DNA of 64,000 nucleotides from the NCBI RefSeq assembly GCF_024970185.1, contig NZ_CP103965.1:3778001-3842000 (forward strand), given 5' to 3'. Under the pieces are notes generated by a model, which ran no database searches, was not told the origin of the DNA, and saw only the letters and a program-made list of their open reading frames with translations. Within the stretch, counting starts at the first letter, position 1, and every line of letters starts with the position of its first letter. This DNA is from Pseudomonas sp. N3-W. GTDB lineage: Bacteria > Pseudomonadota > Gammaproteobacteria > Pseudomonadales > Pseudomonadaceae. Positions 10,008 to 19,650 of this stretch are shown one piece after another. A program made the position numbers and the translations under genes.

Positions 10008-11066
10008 ATGAACGATCACAACAACAATATCCAGCTGGAAACCGCCATGACCACCACCACCATGACCATGATCCAGGCGCTGCGCTCGGCCATGGACGTG
10101 ATGCTTGAGCGCGACGACAACGTCGTGGTCTTTGGCCAGGACGTGGGCTACTTCGGCGGTGTGTTCCGTTGCACCGAAGGCCTGCAGACCAAATACGGCA
10201 CCTCCCGTGTATTCGATGCGCCGATTTCCGAAAGCGGCATCGTCGGGGTGGCCGTCGGCATGGGTGCCTACGGACTGCGGCCAGTGGCCGAAATCCAGTT
10301 CGCCGACTACGTCTACCCGGCGTCGGACCAGATCATTTCCGAAGCGGCGCGCTTGCGTTATCGCTCGGCCGGCGAGTTCACCGCCCCAATGACCCTGCGC
10401 ATGCCTTGCGGCGGCGGCATCTATGGAGGCCAGACCCACAGCCAGAGCATTGAAGCGATGTTCACTCAGGTCTGCGGCCTGCGCACCGTGATGCCGTCCA
10501 ACCCGTACGACGCCAAGGGCCTGCTGATCGCCTCCATCGAAAACGATGACCCGGTGATTTTCCTGGAGCCGAAACGCCTGTACAACGGCCCGTTCGACGG
10601 CCACCACGACCGCCCGGTAACCCCGTGGTCGAAGCACCCTGCCGCACAAGTGCCAGATGGCTATTACACCGTGCCGCTGGACGTCGCCGCGATTACCCGT
10701 CCGGGCAAGGCCGTGACCATCCTCACTTACGGCACCACGGTTTACGTGTCGCAAGTGGCCGCCGAAGAAACCGGCATTGACGCTGAAGTCATCGACCTGC
10801 GCAGCCTGTGGCCGCTGGACCTTGAGACCATCGTCAACTCGGTGAAGAAAACCGGCCGCTGCGTGATCGTTCACGAAGCCACCCGCACCTGCGGTTTCGG
10901 CGCCGAACTGGCGGCACTGGTGCAAGAACACTGCTTCCACTACCTCGAAGCGCCCATCGAACGCGTTACCGGTTGGGACACCCCCTACCCGCACGCGCAA
11001 GAGTGGGCGTACTTCCCTGGCCCGTCCCGAGTGGGCGCGGCTTTGCATCGGGTTATGGAGGTCTGA
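10008..11066 (+). CDS. bkdA2: Branched-chain 2-oxoacid dehydrogenase E1 beta subunit
   Basis: 352-aa beta subunit completing the alpha2beta2 E1 heterotetramer. The transketolase pyrimidine-binding domain occupies the first half (VVFGQDVGYFGGVFRCTEGL) and the transketolase C-terminal domain the second (VIDLRSLWPLDLET). The start codon region carries an ACAACAACAAT run that could also serve Crc/Hfq control. It abuts bkdB with no gap. Confidence 0.95.
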   Translation: MNDHNNNIQLETAMTTTTMTMIQALRSAMDVMLERDDNVVVFGQDVGYFGGVFRCTEGLQTKYGTSRVFDAPISESGIVGVAVGMGAYGLRPVAEIQFADYVYPASDQIISEAARLRYRSAGEFTAPMTLRMPCGGGIYGGQTHSQSIEAMFTQVCGLRTVMPSNPYDAKGLLIASIENDDPVIFLEPKRLYNGPFDGHHDRPVTPWSKHPAAQVPDGYYTVPLDVAAITRPGKAVTILTYGTTVYVSQVAAEETGIDAEVIDLRSLWPLDLETIVNSVKKTGRCVIVHEATRTCGFGAELAALVQEHCFHYLEAPIERVTGWDTPYPHAQEWAYFPGPSRVGAALHRVMEV

Positions 11067-12341
11067 ATGGGCACGCACGTTATCAAGATGCCGGACATTG
11101 GCGAAGGCATCGCGGAAGTTGAATTGTCGGTGTGGCACGTCAAGGTCGGCGATATGGTCGTCGAGGACCAGGTGTTGGCCGATGTCATGACCGACAAGGC
11201 GATGGTCGATATTCCATCGCCGGTGCATGGCAAAGTTATCTCCCTTGGCGGTGTGCCAGGGGAAGTGATGGCCGTTGGCAGCATTCTGATCAGCATCGAA
11301 GTCGAAGGCACGGGCAACTTCAAGGAGTCGGCGCAGCCTGCGGTGGCTGTTAAAGAGACTCCGGTTGTCGCCCCTCAGGCCGCCGCCGTGGCCGAGAACA
11401 AACCGCTTGCCGCACCGCGTCCGGCACCGACCTGTCAGGGGCCGATGGTGGCTCGCGAAGCCGATGAGCGTCCGCTGGCGTCCCCGGCCGTGCGCAAGCA
11501 TGCGCTGGATCTGGGCATTCAATTGCGTCTGGTGCGCGGTTCCGGCCCGGCCGGTCGCGTCTTGCACGAAGACCTCGACGCCTATCTGGCTCAAGGTCAG
11601 TCGAATGCCTCGACGTCCGTTGGCGCCGCTTACGCCCAGCGTAACGATGAAGAGCAGATCCCGGTCATTGGCATGCGCCGCAAGATCGCCCAACGCATGC
11701 AGGACGCCACCCAACGCGCCGCCCACTTCAGCTACGTCGAAGAGATCGACGTGACTGCCGTGGAAGAACTGCGCGCGCACCTGAACGAAAAACACGGCGC
11801 CACGCGCGGCAAGCTGACCTTGCTGCCGTTCCTGGTCCGTGCGTTGGTCGTCGCCCTGCGCGACTTCCCCCAGATCAATGCCCGTTACGACGACGAAGCC
11901 CAGGTCATCACTCGCCTCGGCGCCGTGCATGTCGGTGTTGCCACTCAGGCCGACATCGGTTTGATGGTGCCGGTGGTGCGTCACGCCGAAGCCCGCAGCC
12001 TGTGGGACAGCGCCGCGGAAATCTCGCGCCTGGCCACGGCTGCGCGCAACGGCAAGGCCAGCCGCGACGAGTTGTCTGGTTCAAGTATCACCCTGACCAG
12101 CCTTGGCGCCCTGGGCGGCATCGTCAGCACGCCGGTACTGAACCTGCCGGAAGTGGCAATCGTTGGCGTCAACAAGATCGTCGAACGGCCGATGGTGGTC
12201 AAAGGCCAGATCGTGATCCGCAAGATGATGAACCTCTCCAGCTCCTTCGATCACCGGGTGGTCGATGGCATGGACGCGGCGCAATTCATCCAGGCCGTCC
12301 GTGGCTTGCTCGAACAACCCGCCACGCTGTTTGTGGAATAA
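11067..12341 (+). CDS. bkdB: Branched-chain 2-oxoacid dehydrogenase E2, dihydrolipoyl acyltransferase
   Basis: 424-aa E2 core. A single lipoyl domain carries the lipoyl lysine K44 (MTDKAMVD). An Ala/Pro-rich linker is followed by a peripheral subunit-binding domain (LASPAVRKHALDLGIQL) and the catalytic acyltransferase domain ending in SFDHRVVDG. It transfers the branched acyl group from E1 to CoA. It starts directly after the bkdA2 stop, so the subunits are translationally linked. Confidence 0.95.
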   Translation: MGTHVIKMPDIGEGIAEVELSVWHVKVGDMVVEDQVLADVMTDKAMVDIPSPVHGKVISLGGVPGEVMAVGSILISIEVEGTGNFKESAQPAVAVKETPVVAPQAAAVAENKPLAAPRPAPTCQGPMVAREADERPLASPAVRKHALDLGIQLRLVRGSGPAGRVLHEDLDAYLAQGQSNASTSVGAAYAQRNDEEQIPVIGMRRKIAQRMQDATQRAAHFSYVEEIDVTAVEELRAHLNEKHGATRGKLTLLPFLVRALVVALRDFPQINARYDDEAQVITRLGAVHVGVATQADIGLMVPVVRHAEARSLWDSAAEISRLATAARNGKASRDELSGSSITLTSLGALGGIVSTPVLNLPEVAIVGVNKIVERPMVVKGQIVIRKMMNLSSSFDHRVVDGMDAAQFIQAVRGLLEQPATLFVE

Positions 12342-12359
12342 GTATTTGTGGAGCAAGGC

Positions 12360-13742
12360 ATGCAAACTCTGAACACCACGCTACTGATCATCGGCGGCGG
12401 CCCTGGCGGTTATGTGACGGCGATCCGTGCCGGTCAGCTGGGTATTTCGACCATCCTGGTCGAAGGCGAATCGTTGGGCGGTACCTGCCTGAACATTGGC
12501 TGCATTCCGTCCAAGGCGCTGATCCATGTGGCCGAGCAGTTTCATCAAACCCGCCACCACAGCCAGCATTCGGCGCTGGGCATCAGCGTCTCGGCGCCCA
12601 CTCTGGACATCGGCAAAAGCGTTGAATGGAAGGACGGCATCGTTGATCGCCTGACCACTGGCGTGTCGGCGCTGCTGAAAAAACACAAGATCCAGGTGAT
12701 TCAAGGCTGGGCGAACGTCATCGACGGCAAGACCGTCGACGTGGGCGATACGCGCATCCAGTGCGAGCACCTGGTGCTGGCTACCGGTTCCAAAAGCGTG
12801 AACCTGCCGATGCTGCCAATCGGCGGGCCGATCATTTCCTCGACCGAAGCGCTGACGCCCAAGTCCGTGCCCAAACGACTGATCGTGGTCGGTGGCGGTT
12901 ACATCGGCCTGGAGCTGGGCATTGCCTACCGCAAGCTCGGCGCCGAGGTCAGCGTGGTCGAGGCGCAGGACCGCATCCTGCCGGCCTACGATGCTGAACT
13001 GACGCAGCCGGTGCACGACGAACTGAAAAAGCTGGGCGTTAAGCTTTACTTGAAGCATAGCGTTCAAGGCTTTGATTCTATTGCTAATACCTTGCAGGTT
13101 ATCGCGCCAGACGGCGACGTTTTGAACCTGGAAACCGATCAGGTGCTGGTGGCTGTCGGGCGCAAGCCGAACACTCAAGGCTGGAACCTCGAAGCGCTGA
13201 ACCTGGCGATGAATGGCCCGGCGATCAAGATCGACAATCGTTGCCAGACCAGCATGCGCAACGTGTATGCCATCGGCGACCTGAGTGGCGAACCGATGCT
13301 CGCGCACCGGGCCATGGCCCAAGGCGAGATGGTTGCCGAACTGATCAGCGGCAAAAGCCGTGAGTTCAACCCTACTGCTATCGCCGCCGTGTGCTTCACC
13401 GACCCGGAACTGGTGGTGGTCGGCAAGACGCCGGACGAAGCCAAGGCTGCCGGGCTGGACTGCATCGTTTCCAGCTTCCCGTTTGCCGCCAATGGCCGGG
13501 CGATGACGCTGGAGTCCAAAAGCGGCTTCGTGCGGGTGGTAGCCCGTCGGGACAATCATCTGATTGTTGGCTGGCAGGCGGTGGGGGTAGGCGTTTCGGA
13601 ATTGTCGACGGCATTCGGCCAGAGCCTGGAAATGGGCGCACGACTGGAAGACATCGCCGGCACCATCCATGCGCATCCGACGTTGGGCGAGGCGGTGCAG
13701 GAAGCGGCGCTGCGTGCGTTGGGGCATGCGTTGCACCTGTAA
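12360..13742 (+). CDS. lpdV: Dihydrolipoyl dehydrogenase (E3) of the branched-chain complex
   Basis: 460-aa class I flavoprotein disulfide reductase. It shows the FAD motif ([11 protein letters not shown]), the redox disulfide in [15 protein letters not shown], a second NAD motif ([12 protein letters not shown]) and the catalytic His-Glu in HAHPTLGE near the C-terminus. It re-oxidises the lipoyl arm of BkdB. ATG 12360 has GGAG/AAGG upstream and gives the known LPD-Val length; GTG 12348 is a less likely start. Confidence 0.94.
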   Translation: MQTLNTTLLIIGGGPGGYVTAIRAGQLGISTILVEGESLGGTCLNIGCIPSKALIHVAEQFHQTRHHSQHSALGISVSAPTLDIGKSVEWKDGIVDRLTTGVSALLKKHKIQVIQGWANVIDGKTVDVGDTRIQCEHLVLATGSKSVNLPMLPIGGPIISSTEALTPKSVPKRLIVVGGGYIGLELGIAYRKLGAEVSVVEAQDRILPAYDAELTQPVHDELKKLGVKLYLKHSVQGFDSIANTLQVIAPDGDVLNLETDQVLVAVGRKPNTQGWNLEALNLAMNGPAIKIDNRCQTSMRNVYAIGDLSGEPMLAHRAMAQGEMVAELISGKSREFNPTAIAAVCFTDPELVVVGKTPDEAKAAGLDCIVSSFPFAANGRAMTLESKSGFVRVVARRDNHLIVGWQAVGVGVSELSTAFGQSLEMGARLEDIAGTIHAHPTLGEAVQEAALRALGHALHL

Positions 13743-13753
13743 AGATCAAAAGA

Positions 13754-13915
13754 TCGCAGCCTGCGACAGCTCCCACAGGGGCAGCGTCGTACACGACATC
13801 CGTGTACGGCATAGATCCAATGTGGGAGCTGGCTTGCCTGCGATGGCGATTTCACAGTCACCACCGAGGTTGACTGAAACACCGTTATCGCGAGCAAGCC
13901 CGGCTCCCACAGGGC
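13754..13915. repeat. REP elements between lpdV and ilvE
   Basis: Two opposed REP-like units (13821-13848 and 13886-13911), preceded by an AGATCGCAGCCTGCGA fragment of another common intergenic repeat. The 259-bp gap holds nothing else except the ilvE leader. Confidence 0.75.
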
Positions 13916-14001
13916 TCAAGAATGAAGTATTGTTGTCCCCATCCAGAAAAACGTCAGAAGCCTTGAATCGTTCAGGCGATTGTTAAGTGATAGAGGGTGT
14001 C

Positions 14002-15021
14002 ATGGGTAACGAAAGCATCAATTGGGACAAGCTGGGCTTTGACTACATCAAGACAGACAAGCGTTTCCTGTCGTACTGGCGTAATGGTGCCTGGGACGAA
14101 GGCACCCTGACCGAAGACAACGTGCTGCACATCAGCGAAGGCTCCACTGCCCTTCACTATGGCCAGCAGTGCTTCGAAGGCATGAAGGCCTATCGTTGCA
14201 AGGACGGCTCGATCAACCTGTTCCGTCCGGACCAGAACGCCCTGCGTATGCAACGCAGCTGCTCGCGCCTGCTGATGCCGTTCGTCGAAACCGAACAGTT
14301 CATCGAAGCCTGCAAGGCCGTGGTCCGCGCCAACGAGCGTTTCATCCCGCCTTACGGCACCGGTGGCGCGCTGTACTTGCGTCCGTTCGTGATCGGCGTG
14401 GGTGACAACATCGGCGTGCGTACCGCCCCCGAGTTCATCTTCTCGATTTTCGCCATCCCGGTCGGTGCCTACTTCAAGGGCGGCCTGACCCCGCACAACT
14501 TCCTGATCTCCAGCTACGACCGCGCCGCCCCACAAGGCACCGGTGCGGCCAAGGTCGGTGGCAACTACGCCGCCAGCCTGATGCCCGGCTCCCAGGCCAA
14601 GAAAGCGAATTTCGCCGACTGCATCTACCTGGACCCAATGACTCACTCGAAAATCGAAGAAGTCGGCTCTGCCAACTTCTTCGGGATCACCCACGACAAC
14701 AAGTTCATCACCCCACGCTCGCCGTCGGTACTGCCGGGCATCACCCGCCTGTCGCTGATTGAGCTGGCGCAATCGCGCCTGGGTCTGGAAGTGATTGAAG
14801 GCGACGTGTTCATCGACAAGCTGTCGGACTTCAAGGAAGCCGGTGCCTGTGGCACCGCGGCCGTGATCACCCCGATTGGCGGCATCAGCTACAACGACAA
14901 ACTGCACGTGTTCCACAGCGAAACCGAAGTCGGCCCGGTCACCCAGAAGCTCTACAAAGAGCTGACCGGTGTGCAAACCGGCGACATCGAAGCGCCAGCA
15001 GGCTGGATCGTCAAGGTTTGA
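14002..15021 (+). CDS. ilvE: Branched-chain amino acid aminotransferase
   Basis: 339-aa PLP fold-type IV transaminase interconverting valine, leucine and isoleucine with their keto acids. The PLP-lysine region is GAAKVGGNYAASL, and class-IV motifs such as EVGSANFFG and GITRLSLIELA are present. The N-terminus MGNESINWDKLGF is that of the long Pseudomonas BCAT. GAGGGT lies just before ATG 14002. Its place after the bkd operon makes sense because it supplies the keto acids that the BKD complex oxidises. A strong terminator follows. Confidence 0.93.
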   Translation: MGNESINWDKLGFDYIKTDKRFLSYWRNGAWDEGTLTEDNVLHISEGSTALHYGQQCFEGMKAYRCKDGSINLFRPDQNALRMQRSCSRLLMPFVETEQFIEACKAVVRANERFIPPYGTGGALYLRPFVIGVGDNIGVRTAPEFIFSIFAIPVGAYFKGGLTPHNFLISSYDRAAPQGTGAAKVGGNYAASLMPGSQAKKANFADCIYLDPMTHSKIEEVGSANFFGITHDNKFITPRSPSVLPGITRLSLIELAQSRLGLEVIEGDVFIDKLSDFKEAGACGTAAVITPIGGISYNDKLHVFHSETEVGPVTQKLYKELTGVQTGDIEAPAGWIVKV

Positions 15022-15040
15022 CCTGACAACCGCCTGAATA

Positions 15041-15077
15041 AAAAGCCCGACCATCTCCTTGATGGCCGGGCTTTTTT
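15041..15077 (+). terminator. Rho-independent terminator after ilvE
   Basis: AAAAGCCCGACCATC, loop TCCTT, then GATGGCCGGGCTTTTTT: a GC-rich stem with one mismatch and a T run. The A-rich left arm means it can also terminate the convergent DUF4130 gene. Confidence 0.9.
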
Positions 15078-15921
15078 ACGGCTGCTGATTGCGTTCGGCG
15101 TCCCCCACGGCAATGCGTTTACCGCCCCTGCCCTTGATGCCACTGGCCTGGCCGTCCTGCTGCTTGCCGGTGCGCGCCTGAGTGATCAACCCCGGAATCA
15201 GCGCGCCTTCAGGCAAGTTTTTCCAGAACCGAGCCGGCAAATGCCCTTGCATGACTTTCGGGTTCAAGCGCGCCGGATTGAAGGTATGGCTGTAATAGGT
15301 CAACCACATGTCGCCGTGCGGGTCGTCGACGTTCTGCGCCAGTTGCTGCCATTCAACCGGACACTGGCGCTGGTGGATCAACTGTTCGCCATCGTAATAA
15401 ACCCCGTCGCGGGGCGTGGCGATCAACCAGCGATGGCGCCCCATGCGCCGGACGAAATGCTCGCTGGCACTGTGCAGAATGTCGTGGGCCGGTTCGTGCC
15501 AGGCCACATACTGCGGGCCCTCGGCACTTTGTGGCCGCTCGACGAATCGCACAAACGCGTGCAAATGATGAGATTCACGCTGGACCTGCTTGATACGCCG
15601 CTGCAACTCGCTGCCGAGCTTGTCACCCGCCAGCATCGCCGTGCGGTCGCCGTGACTGACCCGCCACAGCACTTCATACAACAGGCTCCAGCGTTGATCG
15701 CCACGATAGCGGGCAGCGTTTTCCAGAATGCCCAGCAACGCCACCGGAATACGCGCCTGAAAAGGACCGGGTGCAGCGGGCGGCGCATCGTCACTGGCAA
15801 ACAGGTCCGCGACGCCTTCGCTGGCCCAGCTCACCAGGCTCGGATCGACCTCATGGCTCAGCAGCCAGCGCGCCTGCTGGCGCCAGGTGTCGAACAGGTC
15901 GTCGCAATCGAGATTGATCAT
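15076..15921 (-). CDS. DUF4130/TIGR03915-type probable DNA metabolism protein
   Basis: 281-aa protein of the family that always accompanies the radical SAM protein encoded next to it. Recognisable parts are HLHAFVRFVE and the central histidine-containing PAHDILHSASEHFVRRM region. The fold is thought to resemble uracil-DNA glycosylases and the biochemical role is unproven. Its ATG overlaps the stop of the radical SAM gene (ATGA), so the two are translationally coupled. A LexA box upstream of the pair puts both in the SOS response. Confidence 0.8.
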   Translation of the reverse strand: MINLDCDDLFDTWRQQARWLLSHEVDPSLVSWASEGVADLFASDDAPPAAPGPFQARIPVALLGILENAARYRGDQRWSLLYEVLWRVSHGDRTAMLAGDKLGSELQRRIKQVQRESHHLHAFVRFVERPQSAEGPQYVAWHEPAHDILHSASEHFVRRMGRHRWLIATPRDGVYYDGEQLIHQRQCPVEWQQLAQNVDDPHGDMWLTYYSHTFNPARLNPKVMQGHLPARFWKNLPEGALIPGLITQARTGKQQDGQASGIKGRGGKRIAVGDAERNQQP

Positions 15922-17138
15922 CCCCACAAGCCCATTTGCTGCGGCTGCGGCCGGTCGCGCAATTGCTGATAGAGCAAATGGCTGGTGACTTCCGCCTGCT
16001 GTGGGTGGTAGTCACTGGTAATGAAGAACGGCTTGGCCTTGGCCAGCACGCAGCGCATGCGGGCCAGGTCTTCATAACGAATGCGCCGCTGACGGCGCAG
16101 CTCCACCAGCCGCTCGGTAGTGCGCAGGCCGATCCCGGGAATACGGGCGATCAACGAGGCCTCGGCGCGATTGAGATCCAGCGGGAAGACCTCACGATTC
16201 TCCAGTGCCCAAGCCAGTTTCGGGTCGATGTCCAACGCCAGATGCCCCGGCCCCTTGAACAGCTCGCCTGCGGTATAGCCATAACTGCGCAATAGAAAAT
16301 CGGCTTGGTACAGGCGGTGCTCGCGCATCAGCGGTGGTGCAGCCAGGGGCACGCTTTTCGGGCTGTTGGGGATCGGGCTGAATGCCGAGTAATAGACCCG
16401 CCGCAGACGGAAGTTGCCGTACAGCGCCTGGGCACTGTGGAGGATGGTGCTGTCGTCGGTATCATCGGCGCCGACGATCATCTGGGTGCTCTGCCCGGCC
16501 GGGGCGAACTTCGGCGACCGGGGCTCGTTCAACACGGTCTGTTCGCCGGTGTAGATGGTCTGCATCGCCTGCTTGATCGAGCCCAGCTGTTTTTCCGGGG
16601 CCAGGGTTTGCAGACTGGCATCGGTGGGCAACTCGATATTGACGCTCAGGCGATCAGCATAACGCCCTGCTTCCTCGATCAGGGCCGGATCCGCTTCGGG
16701 AATGGTTTTGAGGTGGATGTAGCCGCGAAACTCATGGTCCTCGCGCAGCAGTCTGGCCACGCGAATCAGTTGTTCCATGGTGTAGTCCGCCGAGCGGATG
16801 ATCCCGGAGCTGAGAAACAGCCCGCTGACGCAATTACGCCGGTAGAAATCCATGGTCAGGGTCACCACTTCTTCCGGCGTGAAACGGGCTCGCGGCACAT
16901 CGCTGGAACGGCGGTTGACGCAGTACTGGCAGTCGTACAGACAGAAGTTGGTCAGCAGGATCTTCAGCAGCGACACGCAACGCCCGTCAGGCGTGTAGCT
17001 GTGACAAATGCCCATGCCATCGGTCGAGCCCAACCCGCTCTTGCCCTCGGAGCTGCGCTTGGGCGCGCCGCTGCTGGCGCAGGACGCGTCGTACTTGGCG
17101 GCGTCGGCGAGGATGCTGAGCTTGTCGATGAGTTCCAT
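15918..17138 (-). CDS. Putative DNA modification/repair radical SAM protein (TIGR03916 type)
   Basis: 406-aa radical SAM protein. The [4Fe-4S]-binding cysteines lie in NFCLYDCQYCVNRR (CxxxCxxC spacing). The C-terminal part contains a helix-hairpin-helix DNA-binding motif (IARIPGIGLRTTERLVEL), which fits action on nucleic acid. It pairs with the DUF4130 protein by a 4-base overlap. A LexA site lies 16 bases upstream of the start, so induction by DNA damage is expected. The lesion repaired and the chemistry are not known to me. Confidence 0.85.
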   Translation of the reverse strand: MELIDKLSILADAAKYDASCASSGAPKRSSEGKSGLGSTDGMGICHSYTPDGRCVSLLKILLTNFCLYDCQYCVNRRSSDVPRARFTPEEVVTLTMDFYRRNCVSGLFLSSGIIRSADYTMEQLIRVARLLREDHEFRGYIHLKTIPEADPALIEEAGRYADRLSVNIELPTDASLQTLAPEKQLGSIKQAMQTIYTGEQTVLNEPRSPKFAPAGQSTQMIVGADDTDDSTILHSAQALYGNFRLRRVYYSAFSPIPNSPKSVPLAAPPLMREHRLYQADFLLRSYGYTAGELFKGPGHLALDIDPKLAWALENREVFPLDLNRAEASLIARIPGIGLRTTERLVELRRQRRIRYEDLARMRCVLAKAKPFFITSDYHPQQAEVTSHLLYQQLRDRPQPQQMGLWG

Positions 17139-17153
17139 GGGCTATGCCTGATA

Positions 17154-17169
17154 CTGTTTGCATATACAG
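17154..17169. promoter_or_regulatory. LexA (SOS) box
   Basis: CTGTTTGCATATACAG matches the CTGT-N8-ACAG consensus, with extended ATA/TAT flanks. It lies 16 bases before the radical SAM start and would also sit in the promoter of the divergent small membrane protein gene. Confidence 0.88.
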
Positions 17170-17283
17170 TATAGCGTCAGCGTCTGGGACACAAGCCATC
17201 AGCAGGCCCTTCGTCGGCCCGGATCAAATCAGCGCCTTGCACTAGACTTGCCGCGTGCAATCGACCAACAGGTACAAAAAAAC

Positions 17284-17625
17284 ATGAGCAGACTCTCGCG
17301 AAAGTATCTGGCCTTGCTGGACACCGACTTCACCACGCAGGTGTTCGACAACATCAAGAATCTGCTCGTATGCGCGCTGCTGTTCGCCGCCGGCACCAAC
17401 GCCCTGCACAGCGAACATCACCTGTACATGGGCGTGATGGGCTCCAACGTGGCGGGTTGGGTACTGATTGCCGTGTCGACGGTGTTGCTGTTGCTCAATG
17501 TCAGTGACGGGATGCGCCGGTTATCGCGATTGCGCTATCACACGGCGTTGCAGGTCATCCTGTTTCTGATGTACTTGATCCTGGCGGAACGGGTTGTGGA
17601 AATTGTCTGGGATTTGCGCGTTTGA
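17284..17625 (+). CDS. Small integral membrane protein, function unknown
   Basis: 113 aa with three probable membrane segments (NLLVCALLFAAGTNAL, VAGWVLIAVSTVLLLLNV, TALQVILFLMYLILAERVV) and a short basic N-terminus. ATG 17284 was chosen because the upstream extension is hydrophilic, passes through the LexA region and lacks a ribosome-binding site. I do not recognise the family. It is divergent from the SOS operon and convergent with the phosphonate cluster exporter. Confidence 0.7.
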   Translation: MSRLSRKYLALLDTDFTTQVFDNIKNLLVCALLFAAGTNALHSEHHLYMGVMGSNVAGWVLIAVSTVLLLLNVSDGMRRLSRLRYHTALQVILFLMYLILAERVVEIVWDLRV

Positions 17626-17686
17626 CACCCACAAGCCCATCCCCGCGCTTGCGGTGGACAGGCCCCTTGATGCCTTAACCTGTTGC

Positions 17687-18529
17687 TCAGCCCAGGCGCG
17701 CCCGGGGTCGCAGGAAAAACTGATGGTTGAGCGCCAGCGTCGCCAGGATGCACATCAACAGAATCGGCATCCGCCACTCCCCCAGGAAAATCGTCTGCAA
17801 CCCGAATGCGATCACCGGGATCAGCGAATTGATCTGGGTGAAGCGCGTCACACCGACATGATGCAGGCACGTCTGCGACAGGAATGAAGGAATGATCATG
17901 TTGAAGAACACCAGAAACAGCAGTTCCGGTATCTGGTAAACCGGGACGATCAACCGGGCCAGTTCACCATTGGCCAGCAACCAGACAAAGGCGGCGACTG
18001 CCAGCAAATAGCAGCGCACGGCGACCACCGAGTTGGCCGAGAGCTGCGCGCGCGTCGCAAACCCGTGCGAAAGGACGAAATAGGCATACACCGAGATGCC
18101 GGCCAGCACGGCAGCAATCAGCGCGGCGATACTGGCTTGGGTCAGGACGAATGCAATGTAGATGGCCAGCACGCACACCAGTGCCTTCCAGACATCTCGT
18201 GCCCTGAGGCTCGCGCAACAGGCGGACGTCAGGAAAAACACCGAGATATAGAATTCGGCCGTGGAATGGGTGGCGCTGTAATAGGAAAAAATCCAGTTCA
18301 AGATGAACGCGACGGACATCCCAAGCCAGTGGCGCCAATGGTCCACTACCGCCAGGTGTAGGGTTTTGAAGCGCGCAGCTTCCACTACATTGAATGCGAT
18401 GCTCGAACCGACGGCCATGTAGAACAGCGCCACGGTCATGGGAATACCGGCACCGACATGGCTGAGGAAAACGATGGCAATGGCCGTCAACACGGCGTAG
18501 ACGATGTTGAGGGCATAGCCCTTGGCCAT
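17687..18529 (-). CDS. EamA/DMT-type membrane transporter, last gene of the phosphonate operon
   Basis: About 280 aa with roughly ten hydrophobic segments in the two-repeat DMT pattern, ending in a basic tail. It is probably an exporter for the phosphonate made by the upstream genes; that role is inferred only from position. The start is uncertain: ATG 18529 gives MAKGYALNIVY, while a TTG at 18562 overlaps the stop of the aminotransferase gene and would give translational coupling. A second EamA gene closes the divergent ectoine-like operon, so each half of the locus has its own transporter. Confidence 0.75.
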   Translation of the reverse strand: MAKGYALNIVYAVLTAIAIVFLSHVGAGIPMTVALFYMAVGSSIAFNVVEAARFKTLHLAVVDHWRHWLGMSVAFILNWIFSYYSATHSTAEFYISVFFLTSACCASLRARDVWKALVCVLAIYIAFVLTQASIAALIAAVLAGISVYAYFVLSHGFATRAQLSANSVVAVRCYLLAVAAFVWLLANGELARLIVPVYQIPELLFLVFFNMIIPSFLSQTCLHHVGVTRFTQINSLIPVIAFGLQTIFLGEWRMPILLMCILATLALNHQFFLRPRARLG

Positions 18530-18558
18530 CGAAAGATCGAGGTGACTGATCTCGGTAT

Positions 18559-19650
18559 TCAATAGGTATGTCTCATATGATCCTTCATACAGGCGATTGC
18601 CCGGTCGATGTCCGCAAGACTGAACCAGCCCATGTGAGCAATGCGTAACACCCTGTCCTGCCAGTGACCGGCAGCCGGTGTGGCAAACAGATTGTAGTTC
18701 TGTTCCAGCGCTCTTTGTAATGTTTGGGCACTGATAGACTCGGGCAGGCTGATCGCAGTGACACCGGGAGACTGGAACGGGGCCATGGCGAAACTGCCAA
18801 GTCCAAGCTCCGCCAGTGCGCCCTGGCAGATGGCGCGGGCTTGAACGTGACGTTCGTAGACCGTGTCCAGCCCTTCGGCGAACAGCAATTGCAAGCTGGC
18901 CTGCAAGCCGCGAAAGCAGCTGATCGAGGGAGTCGAGGGCGTTTGCTGCATTCGCCCACTGGCCAGCGCCCGCTGAAAATCGAAGTACAGACCGACACGA
19001 GCACCGCGTGCCCGCTCCTGCGCCCGATCGTTGGCAATCACGATGGCCAACCCGGGCGGCGCCATCAAACCTTTCTGCGGCACCGTGATCAATACGTCCA
19101 CCCCCCAGCGATCCATGTGGATCGGCGTGGTCCCGGCGCTGCTGACCGCATCGCATAATACCAGCGCCTGCGAATGGGCCTTGATGATCCGCACCAGGTC
19201 TTCGAGGGGATTGAGTACGCCGGTCGAGCTTTCATTGTGAGTGATCAGCACCGCATCGAAATCCTGGCGCTGTAGCAACTGCGTCAGTGCTTGCGGATCG
19301 GTCGACTGCCCCGGCTCACTGTGCAGGCGAATCAGTTGTTCAGGTGCCTGCAACCAGCGCTCGGTAATCTGCGCAAACAACGCGCCATAGAAACCGGTGT
19401 GCAACGACAACACCTTGTCACCTGGGCGCAGCACATTCTGAACGGCTGCCTCCAACCCGCCGGTGCCCGAACACGTCAGGAAGATGGTCGGGTGACGTGT
19501 GCCGAGCAACGCCCGGACATCCCGGTCGACGCTGGCATACAGGTCTTTGAATTCGTCACTGCGATGGCTGACCATCTGTTGGCTCATGGCTTCAAGCACT
19601 GCGGGTGCCAGGGGGGTCGGGCCGGTGATGCGCAGATTGATTTCATGCAT
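18559..19650 (-). CDS. Class V aminotransferase (alanine-glyoxylate/serine-pyruvate type)
   Basis: 363-aa PLP fold-type I class V aminotransferase. The N-terminal RITGPTPLAPAV and MVSHRSDEF are typical of the AGT/SPT group. D167 (LCDAVSSAGT) is the pyridine-N ligand and K193 (VPQKGLMAPPG) the Schiff-base lysine. It overlaps the preceding PhnW-like gene by 8 bases, so they are co-translated. With PhnW-like and class I enzymes also present, it could transaminate a later phosphonate intermediate or recycle the amino donor; the substrate cannot be read from sequence. Confidence 0.85.
   Translation of the reverse strand: MHEINLRITGPTPLAPAVLEAMSQQMVSHRSDEFKDLYASVDRDVRALLGTRHPTIFLTCSGTGGLEAAVQNVLRPGDKVLSLHTGFYGALFAQITERWLQAPEQLIRLHSEPGQSTDPQALTQLLQRQDFDAVLITHNESSTGVLNPLEDLVRIIKAHSQALVLCDAVSSAGTTPIHMDRWGVDVLITVPQKGLMAPPGLAIVIANDRAQERARGARVGLYFDFQRALASGRMQQTPSTPSISCFRGLQASLQLLFAEGLDTVYERHVQARAICQGALAELGLGSFAMAPFQSPGVTAISLPESISAQTLQRALEQNYNLFATPAAGHWQDRVLRIAHMGWFSLADIDRAIACMKDHMRHTY

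Noticed and set aside
12381..13736. 451-codon minus-strand frame opposite lpdV
   Set aside because: Shadow frame; lpdV has all flavoprotein motifs in the right order.
17158..17283. Upstream extension of the small membrane protein gene through the LexA region
   Set aside because: Hydrophilic, without a ribosome-binding site, and it would place the SOS operator inside the coding sequence.
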